From contig JBKYIJ010000008.1 of NCBI GenBank assembly GCA_047030855.1, positions 744,001 to 808,000 on the forward strand: a stretch of DNA of 64,000 nucleotides. Reading direction: 5' to 3'. Both the position numbers and the translations under genes were made by a program. Below, one piece after another: positions 18,560-28,880 of this stretch. The number at the start of each line of letters is the position of its first letter. Positions within the stretch are counted from its first letter, which is position 1. The DNA comes from QVMM01 sp047030855. GTDB lineage: Bacteria; Bacteroidota; Bacteroidia; Bacteroidales; Dysgonomonadaceae. Under the pieces are notes generated by a model. It had not been told where the DNA came from and did not search any database. It worked only from the letters and a program-made list of their open reading frames with translations.

Positions 18560-21393
18560 ATGCACAAAAGTTTTATTCCTTTCATATTCCTGTTCTTGTT
18601 CCGTATTTCGTATGCGCAGAATACGGAAGTCAAAATGCTCTCTGGTAGCGGATTCGGCGACACGGTAGAATGGGATTTCTTCTGTTCCGAAGGCAGAAAT
18701 TCAGGCGTATGGAAAAAAATAGACGTCCCTTCACAATGGGAGCTTCAAGGTTTCGGGGAATACACTTACGGAAGGTGGTACAAGAAACCCGGAGTAAAAA
18801 ATCCAAGCCGAGAGTACGGAATATATAAATACAAGTTCGACATTCCAAAATCATGGAAAGGAAAACATGTAGATATTGTCTTCGAGGGCGTGATGACAGA
18901 CACGGAAGTCAAGATTAACGGAAAACTTGCGGGAGACGTTCATCAAGGAGGTTTTTACCGATTCAGATACGACGTAAGCGATCTTACAAAATTCGGACAG
19001 AAAAACGAACTGGAAGTGAAGGTAAATAAACATTCCGCTGAAAAATCGGTTAATAACGCGGAACGCAGAGCAGACTGGTGGCTTTTCGGCGGCATTTACC
19101 GTCCTGTTTATCTTGAGGCAAAACCTCAGCTACACATCGAAAGGGTTGCCGTAGATGCGGCTTCGGACGGAAGTATTCTTTCCGACATTTATCTGTCGTC
19201 CGATATAAAAGGGAAGAAAATAATCGCAAGCCTCAGAACCTTATCGGATGATATTTTAGGAAAACAGGAATTTGCCATTTCATCATCCGACAAGAAACAA
19301 ATTCTTTATACGGAATGGAAAGGAGTTAAAACATGGACATGTGAAGATCCTAATTTATATTATCTCCAGTTCGATCTGGCAGACGATAAAGGGAATATCA
19401 TCCATTCACATAAAGAGCGGATCGGTTTCCGCACGGTTGAATTTAAAAAGCACGACGGATTGTATGTCAACGGAACGAAAGTTCTGCTGAAAGGAATTAA
19501 CAGGCACTCGTTCTGGCCTGCCGGCGGAAGATGTACAAATCGTGAAATAAGCCTGAAAGATGCTTTACTGATAAAGGAAATGAACATAAATGCGGTAAGG
19601 TTCCACTATCCTCCTGATACTCATTTTCTGGAAATGTGCGATTCTCTCGGAATATTCGTAGTAGACGAACTGGCAGGATGGCAAAACTCTTATCGCACGG
19701 AAACAGGTAAAAAACTCTTGGCTGAAATGGTGAAACGAGATGTCAATCATCCTTCGATAATTTTGTGGAGCAACGGCAACGAAGGCGGTTGGAATACGCA
19801 ACTCGATACGCTCTTCGCAGAATACGATCCGCAAAAAAGGCACGTGATACATCCTTGGGCAGACTTCGACGGATTGGATACGCACCATTATCCCGAATAT
19901 CAAACAGGCGTGGCACGGTTTAACAACGGATACAACGTGTTTATGTCAACCGAGTTTATGCACGGACTGTATGATCAGGGACATGGAGCAGGATTGGAAG
20001 ACTTCTGGAAAAAATATACTTCATCGCCGTTCTTTTTAGGCGGATTTCTTTGGGATTTTTCGGATAATGCTGTTGTCAGAACAGATTTAGACAATAAACT
20101 GGACTCCGACAACAATCTGGCGGCCGACGGAATACTCGGCCCTTACAGAGAAAAGGAAGGAAGTTTTTATTCCGTACGCGAGATATGGTCGCCGATACAG
20201 ATACAACCTTTTCAAATTACGGAATCATTCAATGGCGATATATACGTGAAAAACGATTATATCTTTTCTTCGCTGAAAGGTTGTTACTTGGAATATTCCG
20301 TGAAAAAAATTCAATCTCCGATTAATGATAATACCTCGGTTGACATTTTAAGGCTTTCGGGTAAAGTAGATTTTCCCGATATACAACCAAAAGAAACCAA
20401 GCGTATAGCCATTCCCGTAACAAAAGAATTTTTCGAAGGCGATGTATTGGAGATAAAATTGTTTGATAAAAACAGCAAAGAAATTTGCACAAAAAGCTAT
20501 CCGATAAAATCCGCAAAAGAATATTTTGCGGAACAACATAAAGAAAAAAATACAGGTATATCTCCGAACATAAAAACAGACAATAATCTTGTAAACCTTT
20601 CTTGGAAAGAATTAAACATAGAGTTCAGTGCTGAAACGGGAATGATTAACAAAATTATGAGCAAAGGAGATATTATTCCTCTTACAAACGGTCCTGTTCC
20701 GATAGGAATGGCTACCAATTTTAAAAACTGCAAAGTAAGGAAGGATGATAAGAACGCATTTTTTACGGCATACTACGAAGGAATGTTAGATTCGGTTCAA
20801 TGGAAACTGGACGATGAAGGTTTGCTTACGATGCAGGCTGTCATGCTCCGAAAAGCAGGAAAAGTATCAGGGTTTGACGACGCATTCTCAATGGACAAGA
20901 TAAGCAATTTCGGATTCTCGTTCGATTATCCCGAAAACGATATAAAAGGAGCAGAATGGTTCGGAAGAGGTCCGTACCGGGTGTGGAAAAACAGAATACC
21001 CGGAGCAAATTTCGGATTGTGGCAGAAAGATTATAACAACACAATCACAGGAGAAAGTTTTGAAAACCTAATTTATCCCGAATTTAAAGGATACCATGCC
21101 AATATGTATTGGTGTACGTTCCAATCGAGGACAAAACCGTTTACTGTTTACAGCCAAAGCGACGGGGTATTCCTAAGGTTGTTTACACCCGAAGAGCCTA
21201 AAGGCAGGGAAAACGGAGTCAATACAATGCCCGGTTTCCCGGTCGGGGATATTTCCTTTTTTGTACGAAATTCCGGCTATTCGGGACTTTAAACCAACAT
21301 CGCAGCAAGGTCCGCAAAGTCAGCCGAGTTCAATCCGTATCAAAAAAAGGTGATGAGGGAATTAAAATGAATTTATGTTTCGACTTCAGATAA
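18560..21393 (+). CDS. GH2 beta-galactosidase-like glycosidase, two frameshifts at the C-terminal end
   Basis: The main frame (18560-21292) encodes 910 residues: signal peptide (about 1-19), jelly-roll sugar-binding domain, Ig-like domain, TIM barrel and C-terminal beta domains. The acid/base Glu is E408 (SNGNEGGW) and the nucleophile E465 (MSTEFMHG), so the catalytic core is intact. The frame stops after NSGYSGL. Removing one G from GGG at 21283-21285 continues it as SDFKPTSQQGPQSQ, and removing one A from A7 at 21342-21348 continues it to the TAA at 21393 (IKMNLCFDFR), a normal GH2 ending. The repaired length is 943 residues, and the GH106 ATG then follows 7 nt later. Both changes are +1 homopolymer events. 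The likely substrate is beta-galactose in pectin side chains. Confidence 0.85.
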
Positions 21394-21400
21394 CAGAAAA

Positions 21401-24172
21401 ATGAAAAAAATAATATCGGTATTTCTGACAGCAATAATATCAATCTCATTCGCCACAGGACAACAAACAGAGTGGCCGATCGTAAAATCGGAAATGAAGC
21501 CTGCCGCACGTTGGTGGTGGCTCGGCAGTGCCGTCGACAAAGAAAACCTGAAATACAACATAGAAGAATACGCAAGAAAAGGAATGGGCGGTTTGGAAAT
21601 AACGCCCATCTACGGAGTGAAAGGGAACGAAGCAAACGACATTGAATACTTGTCGCCCAAATGGATGAAAATGCTCGATTTTTCAGAAAAAATAGCTGCT
21701 TATGTGGGAGTTAAGATCGACATGAATACAGGCACAGGCTGGCCGTTCGGTGGTCCTGATGTCACAATAGAAAATGCAGCGACAAAAGTTATATTTCAGG
21801 AATATCATCTGAAAGGCGGAGAAAAACTGAACAAGCCTGTTGTCGTAGAAGATAAAAAACAAAAGGACGTAGCCAAGCTTTACCGCCTTATGGCTTATTC
21901 GGATAAAGGCGATAAAATTGATCTGACAGATAAGGTCAGCAACGGAAATTTAGAATGGATATCACCAAAAGGGAATTGGCATCTTATAGCAGTATTCAAC
22001 GGAAAAACCCGGCAAAAAGTGAAACGGGCAGCTCCGGGCGGTGAAGGCTATGTTATGAACCATTTTTCACACAAAGCCGTCGCCGACTATTTAGGGAAAT
22101 ACACAAAAGCATTTGCCGAAACGGGAACGAAATATCCGAACACTTTTTTCAATGACTCATACGAAGTGTATGGAGCAGACTGGACACCCGATATGTTCGA
22201 ACAATTCGAAAAAAGAAGAGGCTATAAGCTGGAAGATTATCTTCAAGAATTTGTATCAAAAGAAAAAACTGATATTTCTTCAAGAGTAATATCCGATTAC
22301 AGGGAGACCCTTGCGGAACTGCTTCTTAAGAATTTCACCCGACAATGGACAAACTGGGCACACAGTCATGGAAGCACGACGCGCAATCAGGCACACGGAT
22401 CGCCCGGCAATTTGATTGACTTGTACGCAACAGTCGATATTCCCGAATGTGAGACTTTCGGAATATCCGATTTTCACATCAAAGGATTGCGGAAAGACTC
22501 TATCCGAAAAGAAAATGATTCCGATCTGTCGATGTTGAAATACGCATCTTCGGCAGCCCACATAACTGGCAAGCCGTATGTAAGCTCCGAAACACTCACA
22601 TGGCTGACCGATCATTTCAGGACATCGCTGTTTCAATGCAAACCCGATCTGGATCAACTGTTCGTTTCGGGTGTGAACCACATATTTTTTCATGGAACCA
22701 CTTATTCGCCTAAAGATGCCGAATGGCCGGGATGGAAATTCTACGCAAGTATAGACATGTCGCCGACAAACACGATATGGCGGGATGCGGGAGCAATGTT
22801 TGAATACATAACCCGTTGCCAGTCTTTCCTTCAGGAAGGAGAACCCGATAACGACTTTTTATTGTATCTGCCTATTTACGATTTGTGGCACGAACAGAAC
22901 GGAAGATTGTTGATGTTTGACATTCATAAGATGCAACGCCGTGCCCCCAAATTTATTTCGGCAGTGAACAATATTCTTGACGCAGGATATGACGTCGATT
23001 ACATTTCCGATAATTTCCTGATGTCGACAAAAGTAACCGACGGAAATCTGATAACGTCGGGCAACGCATCGTACAAAGCGATTATTGTTCCGGGCGTAGA
23101 TAAAATACCTTTGGAGACAATGGCTCAACTGCTGAATCTGGCTAAACAGGGAGCAAAAGTTATATTTATGGAACAATATCCGTCCGACGTTCCGGGATTG
23201 AAAGATTTGGACAACAGGCGAAACGGATTCAGAAAACTTGTAAATGATTTGGTTAACAAGAATTTCGACAGCCCGAAAAGCCAAAGTTACGGCAAAGGGC
23301 AAATCATAACAGGGACAGACTATGATAAAACGCTCGGAATGTGTAATATCAGGAAAGAAGAAATGAAAACCGTTTTTGATTTGCAATATATCCGCAGAAA
23401 GAACGACGACGGATATCATTATTTCATTTCCGCATTGCACGAAAAGGATACGGACGCTTGGATTCCATTGGCTGTTGAAGCCGAAAGTGTAATAATCTTT
23501 AATCCGATGAACGGATCGAAAGGTTTGGCTGAAACGAAAACGAAAGACGGAAAAACATACGTTTATCTGCAACTCAGATCAGGAGAGTCCGTGATTGTCA
23601 AAACCTTCAATAATAAAGTAAGTGACATCCCTGAATGGAAGTATTATAAACCACAAACGACAGAACCTCTGAATATTAATAAAGGCTGGGAACTCAGTTT
23701 TGTGGAAAGCGATCCCGAAATAAAAGGGACATTCGATATTAATACGCTAAAATCATGGACAGAGATAGACAACCCTGATGCCAAAATCAACAAAGGGACA
23801 GCCGTTTATTCTACGACGTTCAATCTGCCCGATATAAAGGCGGACGAATGGGAATTGAGTCTGGGCGATGTCTGCGAAAGCGCAAGAGTGAGAATCAACG
23901 GGCAGGAAGTGGCAACGCTTTGGGCGGTTCCTTTCAGGACTTTAGCGGGAAAATATCTGAAAGAAGGCAGCAACAAAATAGAAATAGAAGTAACCAATCT
24001 CCCTGCAAACAGGATAGCGGATTATGACAGGCGAAAAGTCGACTGGCGGATATTTAAAGAAATCAACATCGTAAAATTAGGATACAAAAAAGGCGATTAT
24101 TCGGATTGGGAAACAGTTCCTTCGGGCTTGCTCGGTCCTGTTACCTTAACCCCTTTAACCATCATAAAATAA
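21401..24172 (+). CDS. GH106 alpha-L-rhamnosidase
   Basis: The 923-residue protein has a signal peptide (about 1-20, SFATGQ) and then KPAARWWWLGSAVDKENL (about 32-49) and GMGGLEITPIYGVKG (about 63-77), the entry motifs of GH106. The barrel contains KIDMNTGTGWPFGGP (about 107-121) and DSYEVYGADWTPDMFEQFEKRRGY (about 251-274), then SAAHITGKPYVSSETLTW (about 386-403). A C-terminal galactose-binding-like beta-sandwich (about 820-923) closes the protein. GH106 enzymes release terminal L-rhamnose from rhamnogalacturonan oligosaccharides by inversion. This is the most direct source of free rhamnose for the rha genes 3 kb downstream. The polygalacturonase starts 7 nt later. Confidence 0.93.
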   Translation: MKKIISVFLTAIISISFATGQQTEWPIVKSEMKPAARWWWLGSAVDKENLKYNIEEYARKGMGGLEITPIYGVKGNEANDIEYLSPKWMKMLDFSEKIAAYVGVKIDMNTGTGWPFGGPDVTIENAATKVIFQEYHLKGGEKLNKPVVVEDKKQKDVAKLYRLMAYSDKGDKIDLTDKVSNGNLEWISPKGNWHLIAVFNGKTRQKVKRAAPGGEGYVMNHFSHKAVADYLGKYTKAFAETGTKYPNTFFNDSYEVYGADWTPDMFEQFEKRRGYKLEDYLQEFVSKEKTDISSRVISDYRETLAELLLKNFTRQWTNWAHSHGSTTRNQAHGSPGNLIDLYATVDIPECETFGISDFHIKGLRKDSIRKENDSDLSMLKYASSAAHITGKPYVSSETLTWLTDHFRTSLFQCKPDLDQLFVSGVNHIFFHGTTYSPKDAEWPGWKFYASIDMSPTNTIWRDAGAMFEYITRCQSFLQEGEPDNDFLLYLPIYDLWHEQNGRLLMFDIHKMQRRAPKFISAVNNILDAGYDVDYISDNFLMSTKVTDGNLITSGNASYKAIIVPGVDKIPLETMAQLLNLAKQGAKVIFMEQYPSDVPGLKDLDNRRNGFRKLVNDLVNKNFDSPKSQSYGKGQIITGTDYDKTLGMCNIRKEEMKTVFDLQYIRRKNDDGYHYFISALHEKDTDAWIPLAVEAESVIIFNPMNGSKGLAETKTKDGKTYVYLQLRSGESVIVKTFNNKVSDIPEWKYYKPQTTEPLNINKGWELSFVESDPEIKGTFDINTLKSWTEIDNPDAKINKGTAVYSTTFNLPDIKADEWELSLGDVCESARVRINGQEVATLWAVPFRTLAGKYLKEGSNKIEIEVTNLPANRIADYDRRKVDWRIFKEINIVKLGYKKGDYSDWETVPSGLLGPVTLTPLTIIK

Positions 24173-24179
24173 ATAAAAT

Positions 24180-25850
24180 ATGAAAAAAACATTTCTGACG
24201 GTTTCTTTAACCCTACTTAGTTTTTTTAGTTTACAATCCAAAGAAAGTACAGGATATGACTATCTATATAAGAATCTTCCTTTCGAGATGCCTGTAATAT
24301 CAGCTCCCGTATTTCCGTCAAACGAAGTATCGGTAAAAGATTTCGGAGGAATAGGAGACGGCATAACATTGAATACAGAAGCTTTTGCAAAGGCGATTGA
24401 CGCACTGTCGGCAAGAGGCGGAGGAAAGTTAATAGTTCCGTCAGGAGTGTGGTTCACAGGTCCGATAGTGCTGAAAAGCAATATCAACCTGCATCTGGAA
24501 GACAAAGCAATCATTCTGTTTTCGCCCGACAAAGATTTATATCCGTTGGTTCAGACAGTTTTCGAAGGGTTGGATACCTATCGTTGCCAATCTCCCATAT
24601 CGGGAAGAAACCTCCAGAATGTAGCAATCACAGGAAGCGGAGCAATAGACGGAAACGGACAATACTGGCGTCCTCTGAAAAAGCCGAAAGTTTCCGAAAG
24701 TTTCTGGAGACGCGAAACGACAGGGAAAGGTGTATTCAAACGTTCCGACTATTGGATGCCGTCGGCGCAATACCTGCATGGCGATACGATCAGCGACATG
24801 AATGTTCCCCGACATATGAAGACAATTGAAGAATTTAAAACCGTACGGGATTTTCTTCGTCCCGTTATGATAAGTTTCATCGAATGCCGGAATGTGTATT
24901 TGCAAGGCGTAATCTTTCAGAATTCTCCTGCATGGAACATTCATCCTCTGATGTGCGAAAACGTAATTATCGACGGGATACAGGTCCGGAATCCTTCTTA
25001 TGCCCAGAACGGCGACGGGCTTGATCTCGAATCCTGCAAAAATGCCATAATAGCCAACAGCACGTTCGATGTCGGAGACGACGGCATCTGTATCAAATCG
25101 GGAAAAGACGAGGACGGACGTAAAAGAAACCGTCCATGTGAAAACGTAATTGTAGATAATTGCACGGTATTCAAAGGACACGGAGGGTTTGTCGTAGGCA
25201 GTGAAATGTCGGGAGGAGTGAAGAATATCTCTGTTTCCAACTGTCAGTTTTTAGGAACGGATGTAGGCTTGAGGTTTAAAAGCCGCAGAGGCAGAGGCGG
25301 CGTTGTGGAAAATATTTATATTTCGAATATCAGCATGTTCAATATTTCTACCGAGCCTATACATTTTAATCTGTACTATGGAGGAAAATCCGTTGTAGAA
25401 GACTTGGAAGAAGATACTTCCGAACCGCAAACAGTTGATATGCCTCTTGTCGATGAAACAACGCCGACATTCCGAAACATATACATAAAAGACATAACGT
25501 GCAGCAATGCGCGCAGGGCAATGTATTTCTACGGGCTGCCCGAACATAAAATAGACAATATCAACGTTGAGAATGTAAATATCCATTCCCAATTAGGAGC
25601 AGAGATTTCGGAATCCAAAAACATTACCCTGAAGAATGTCAGCATTTTTCCGACAGAAGGCGAAGCTATAAAACTCAACAATACAAATACGGTTGAAGTG
25701 ACTAATCCGGTAACGGACAGCAAAACAAATCCTGTAGTTACGGTCGGAGGAAAGACAACATCCGATATCAGAATAATATCTGAATACGATGCCGCTAAAA
25801 TACAAATAGGCAAAAACGTACCGAAAAACGCAGTAAAACTATCCAAGTAA
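24180..25850 (+). CDS. GH28 polygalacturonase-family glycosidase
   Basis: The 556-residue protein carries a signal peptide (about 1-21) and a pectate-lyase-like beta-helix beginning VKDFGGIGDGITLNTEAF. All GH28 catalytic motifs are seen: NGDG with D279, the double Asp D300-D301 in VGDDGICIKSG, the His H334 in GHGGFVVGSE, and R365-F-K367. The protein is longer than fungal endo-enzymes and has an insertion around residues 155-225 with many basic and Trp residues (QYWRPLKKPKV). This is typical of exo-acting Bacteroidetes members. It probably removes galacturonate from oligogalacturonides or rhamnogalacturonan fragments. A hairpin (25864-25907) separates it from the second GH28. Confidence 0.92.
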   Translation: MKKTFLTVSLTLLSFFSLQSKESTGYDYLYKNLPFEMPVISAPVFPSNEVSVKDFGGIGDGITLNTEAFAKAIDALSARGGGKLIVPSGVWFTGPIVLKSNINLHLEDKAIILFSPDKDLYPLVQTVFEGLDTYRCQSPISGRNLQNVAITGSGAIDGNGQYWRPLKKPKVSESFWRRETTGKGVFKRSDYWMPSAQYLHGDTISDMNVPRHMKTIEEFKTVRDFLRPVMISFIECRNVYLQGVIFQNSPAWNIHPLMCENVIIDGIQVRNPSYAQNGDGLDLESCKNAIIANSTFDVGDDGICIKSGKDEDGRKRNRPCENVIVDNCTVFKGHGGFVVGSEMSGGVKNISVSNCQFLGTDVGLRFKSRRGRGGVVENIYISNISMFNISTEPIHFNLYYGGKSVVEDLEEDTSEPQTVDMPLVDETTPTFRNIYIKDITCSNARRAMYFYGLPEHKIDNINVENVNIHSQLGAEISESKNITLKNVSIFPTEGEAIKLNNTNTVEVTNPVTDSKTNPVVTVGGKTTSDIRIISEYDAAKIQIGKNVPKNAVKLSK

Positions 25851-25863
25851 AAACGGACAAAAT

Positions 25864-25907
25864 ACTTAGTCTTTGTATCAAATAATATACAGCTACAAAG
25901 ACTAAGT
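25864..25907 (+). other. Strong intercistronic hairpin between the two GH28 genes
   Basis: A perfect 14-bp inverted repeat, ACTTAGTCTTTGTA (25864-25877) and TACAAAGACTAAGT (25894-25907), has a 16-nt loop. Only AT-rich sequence without a clean T-run follows, so this could be a partial terminator or an mRNA stability element that separates the pectinase part from the rhamnose part of the locus. Confidence 0.55.
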
Positions 25908-25949
25908 AAATTTACATTTGTATCATTCAAACTCGAATCTTATATCATC

Positions 25950-27365
25950 ATGAAAAATATTTGTATACTTATCTTATCCGTTATTTCCTCTGTCGGACTA
26001 ATCAAGGCTCAAGAGCCTAACTTTGAATGGATGAAAGACGTGGGAGCGCAATCTTATCCTCAAGGACAAAAAACATACAACGTTGCCGATTACGGAGCTG
26101 TGGGAGATGCGGTGACAATGTGCACCGAAGCAATCCAGAAAGCAATCGACGATTGTGCGGCAAACGGAGGCGGACGCATAACATTCGATCCGGGAATTTA
26201 CCTGACAGGATCATTATTTATTAAAAGCAATACGGATTTTGAAGTTCCAAGAGGCACTACGCTCATCGGAAGTCAGAATCTGGACGATTATAAAAAAATA
26301 GATACGCGCGTAGCAGGTATAGAAATGAAATGGCCTGCAGCCCTTATTAACATAATAGGACAAAAAAACAGCGCGATCAGCGGAAGCGGCGTTATTCACG
26401 GCAAAGGCAAAGTATTTTGGGACAAATACTTCGATATGCGCAAAGAGTACAACCCAAAAGGGCTTCGATGGATTGTAGATTACGATTGTGAACGCCCGAG
26501 AGGAATTCTGATATCGGAATGTTCTGATGTTACTGTAAAAGATATCGTTTTATATCAACCCGGATTCTGGTCTTTACATATACTTTATTCTGAACATGTA
26601 ACGGTAGATAACATCATAATATCCAATAATATCGAAGGACGAGGACCGAGCACCGACGGCGTGGACATCGACTCTTCCAGAAAGATACTCGTTCAAAACA
26701 GTAATATAAATTGTAATGACGACAATTTCTGCCTGAAAGCAGGACGCGATGCCGACGGATTGAGAGTAAACCGCCCTTGCGAATATGTCGTGATACGGAA
26801 CTGTATCGCAGGACACGGCGACGGATTGTTTACCTGCGGAAGTGAGACCTCTGGTGGTATCCGCAATATCGTAGCTTACAACATGAAGGGAATCGGGACA
26901 AAATACGGTTTACGCTTCAAATCTACTGCTCAACGGGGCGGCGTAATAGAAAACATTTATTTGTACAACGTTATCATGGAAGGCGTAAGAGATCCGTTTG
27001 TGGTAGATATGAACTGGCATCCTGCATACAGCACATCCAAACTGCCCGAAGGATATAGCTATGAGACTCTTCCCGAACACTGGAAGAAAATGCTTACGCC
27101 TGTCGATCCTGAAAAAGGAATGCCTAAATTCCGAAACATACATTTCGAAAATGTTACGGCAACCGATGCAGGTGTTTGCATCAAGGCATCGGGTGTCAGT
27201 GCCAGTACACTGGACGGTTTCAGTTTCAAAAACGTAAGCTTTACGGGTAAAAACGCAGGAAAAATATCATATGCAAAAGAATGGAGTTTCAATAACTTCT
27301 CTGTAAAAGCATCAGAAGATAAACTTGAATTGGAAAACAATACAGGGGTGACTATCCCGGAATAA
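25950..27365 (+). CDS. GH28 family glycosidase, second copy (rhamnogalacturonan/exo-polygalacturonase type)
   Basis: The 471-residue protein has a signal peptide (about 1-20, GLIKAQ) and a beta-helix starting NVADYGAVGDAVTMCTEAI. Catalytic residues are present: D236 in STDGVDID, D257-D258 in NCNDDNFCLKAG, H289 in AGHGDGLFTCGS and R322-F-K324. The context GPSTDGVDIDSSRKILVQN resembles members acting on rhamnogalacturonan rather than plain polygalacturonate, but I cannot assign the substrate from sequence alone. The rhamnulokinase ATG follows 6 nt after its stop, which ties degradation and rhamnose metabolism into one transcript. Confidence 0.9.
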   Translation: MKNICILILSVISSVGLIKAQEPNFEWMKDVGAQSYPQGQKTYNVADYGAVGDAVTMCTEAIQKAIDDCAANGGGRITFDPGIYLTGSLFIKSNTDFEVPRGTTLIGSQNLDDYKKIDTRVAGIEMKWPAALINIIGQKNSAISGSGVIHGKGKVFWDKYFDMRKEYNPKGLRWIVDYDCERPRGILISECSDVTVKDIVLYQPGFWSLHILYSEHVTVDNIIISNNIEGRGPSTDGVDIDSSRKILVQNSNINCNDDNFCLKAGRDADGLRVNRPCEYVVIRNCIAGHGDGLFTCGSETSGGIRNIVAYNMKGIGTKYGLRFKSTAQRGGVIENIYLYNVIMEGVRDPFVVDMNWHPAYSTSKLPEGYSYETLPEHWKKMLTPVDPEKGMPKFRNIHFENVTATDAGVCIKASGVSASTLDGFSFKNVSFTGKNAGKISYAKEWSFNNFSVKASEDKLELENNTGVTIPE

Positions 27366-27371
27366 ACCATT

Positions 27372-28880
27372 ATGGAAAAAAACTTTTTAGCAATTGACTT
27401 AGGGGCATCCAGCGGACGCAGTATTCTTGGAACGTTGGAGAACGGAACGATAAAGATATCCGAATTAACCCGGTTCGACAATCCTTTAATAGAGATAAAC
27501 GGACATTTCTACTGGGATATACTTGCCCTTTACGAATCCATACTGAATGCTCTGAAAAAAGTAGCTACCGAAGAAATTGAAATATCGTCTATCGGGATTG
27601 ATACTTGGGGAGTAGATTATTTCACTATAAATAAGAATCATGAGATATTGGGATTCCCTTATTCATACAGAGATCTACATACAAACGGAGCACCCGAAAA
27701 ATTCTTTAAATTAATCCCCCGTAAGGAAGTATATGAAGCAACAGGCATCCAGATAATGAACTTCAACACTTTGTTCCAATTCTATACATTGGACAAAAAG
27801 GGTTCGACCATGCTGAAAGAAGCGGACAAAATTATGTTTATGCCTGACGGTTTATCCTATTTGTTAACAGGGAAAATAGTGACTGAATATACTATCGCTT
27901 CCACAGGGCAGATTCTGAATCCGCATACAAAAGAGTTTGACGACAATCTTTTGAAATTAGTCGGGCTCGACAAGAGCAAATTCGGAAACATCATTATGCC
28001 GGGAACTATAATCGGCAATACATCTGACTCCGTTTGCAGGCAGACGTTTTCCAAACCTACTCCGGTAGTGGCAGTAGCAGGGCATGATACGGCATCAGCC
28101 GTAGTGGCTGTCCCTGCCGAAGATGAAAATTTTGCTTATATCAGTTCGGGCACTTGGTCACTGATGGGAATAGAAGTAAAAGATCCTATCATAAACGATC
28201 GTACTTACGAATTGAATTTCACGAACGAAGGCGGGGTTGACGGAACAATACGCTTTCTGAAAAACATTTGCGGAATGTGGCTACTCGAACAATGCAGAGC
28301 CGAATGGAACCGTTATTATTCGTATACTGACCTGATAGCTGAATCGACAAAATCGGAAGCATTCAGAAGCCTCATCAATCCCGATGATGAAATTTTCGCC
28401 AATCCGCGAAGCATGACAAAGGCGATAGCCAACTATTGCGTGGAAACAAACCAACCTGTTCCGTCCACAATCGGAGAATATGTGCGTTGTATTTTCGAAA
28501 GCCTTGCACTTCGTTATAAACAGGTTTTTGACAGCTTGCAAGAGTTGTCTCCGTTCGAAATTGAGAAATTGCATGTAATCGGAGGAGGATCGCAAAACGA
28601 TTTACTGAACCAGTTTACAGCCAATGCGCTTGATATACCCGTAATAGCAGGACCTTCCGAAGCCACGGCAATCGGCAATCTCATGATGCAGGCTAAAGCA
28701 CTGGGATACGTAAAGGATCTTCGGGAAATAAGAACCGTTATCTACAATTCGGTAAAACCGGACATCTATACTCCTGCCGACATAAATATATGGAAAGAAG
28801 CATACACTAAATATTTAAACATAACCAATAATAAAACATATAGCCATGAAAAAAGATACACTCGTACAGAAAGCATTTGA
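27372..28880 (+). CDS. rhaB: Rhamnulokinase
   Basis: The 502-residue cytoplasmic FGGY-family kinase phosphorylates L-rhamnulose to L-rhamnulose 1-phosphate. The N-terminus FLAIDLGASSGRSILG (phosphate-1 loop), SSIGIDTWGVDYF (about 75-87), the DTASAVVAVP adenosine region (about 236-245) and HVIGGGSQNDLLNQFTANAL (about 401-420) are typical. The protein ends about 13 residues later than I would expect and overlaps the rhaA start by 35 nt. Dropping one A in the AAA just after codon 488 (YTKYL) would give an immediate stop, so a further homopolymer error here is possible but unproven. It lies between GH28 and rhaA. Confidence 0.93.
   Translation: MEKNFLAIDLGASSGRSILGTLENGTIKISELTRFDNPLIEINGHFYWDILALYESILNALKKVATEEIEISSIGIDTWGVDYFTINKNHEILGFPYSYRDLHTNGAPEKFFKLIPRKEVYEATGIQIMNFNTLFQFYTLDKKGSTMLKEADKIMFMPDGLSYLLTGKIVTEYTIASTGQILNPHTKEFDDNLLKLVGLDKSKFGNIIMPGTIIGNTSDSVCRQTFSKPTPVVAVAGHDTASAVVAVPAEDENFAYISSGTWSLMGIEVKDPIINDRTYELNFTNEGGVDGTIRFLKNICGMWLLEQCRAEWNRYYSYTDLIAESTKSEAFRSLINPDDEIFANPRSMTKAIANYCVETNQPVPSTIGEYVRCIFESLALRYKQVFDSLQELSPFEIEKLHVIGGGSQNDLLNQFTANALDIPVIAGPSEATAIGNLMMQAKALGYVKDLREIRTVIYNSVKPDIYTPADINIWKEAYTKYLNITNNKTYSHEKRYTRTESI

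Noticed and set aside
22859..23572. Long minus-strand reading frame of 237 codons inside the GH106 gene
   Set aside because: It is antisense to a clearly coding glycosidase, has no recognisable domain or start signal, and follows the codon pattern of the real gene. Treated as a shadow.
24537..25181. Minus-strand reading frame of 214 codons inside the GH28 gene
   Set aside because: Antisense shadow of a gene with all GH28 catalytic residues intact; composition rich in Cys and Phe, no family seen.
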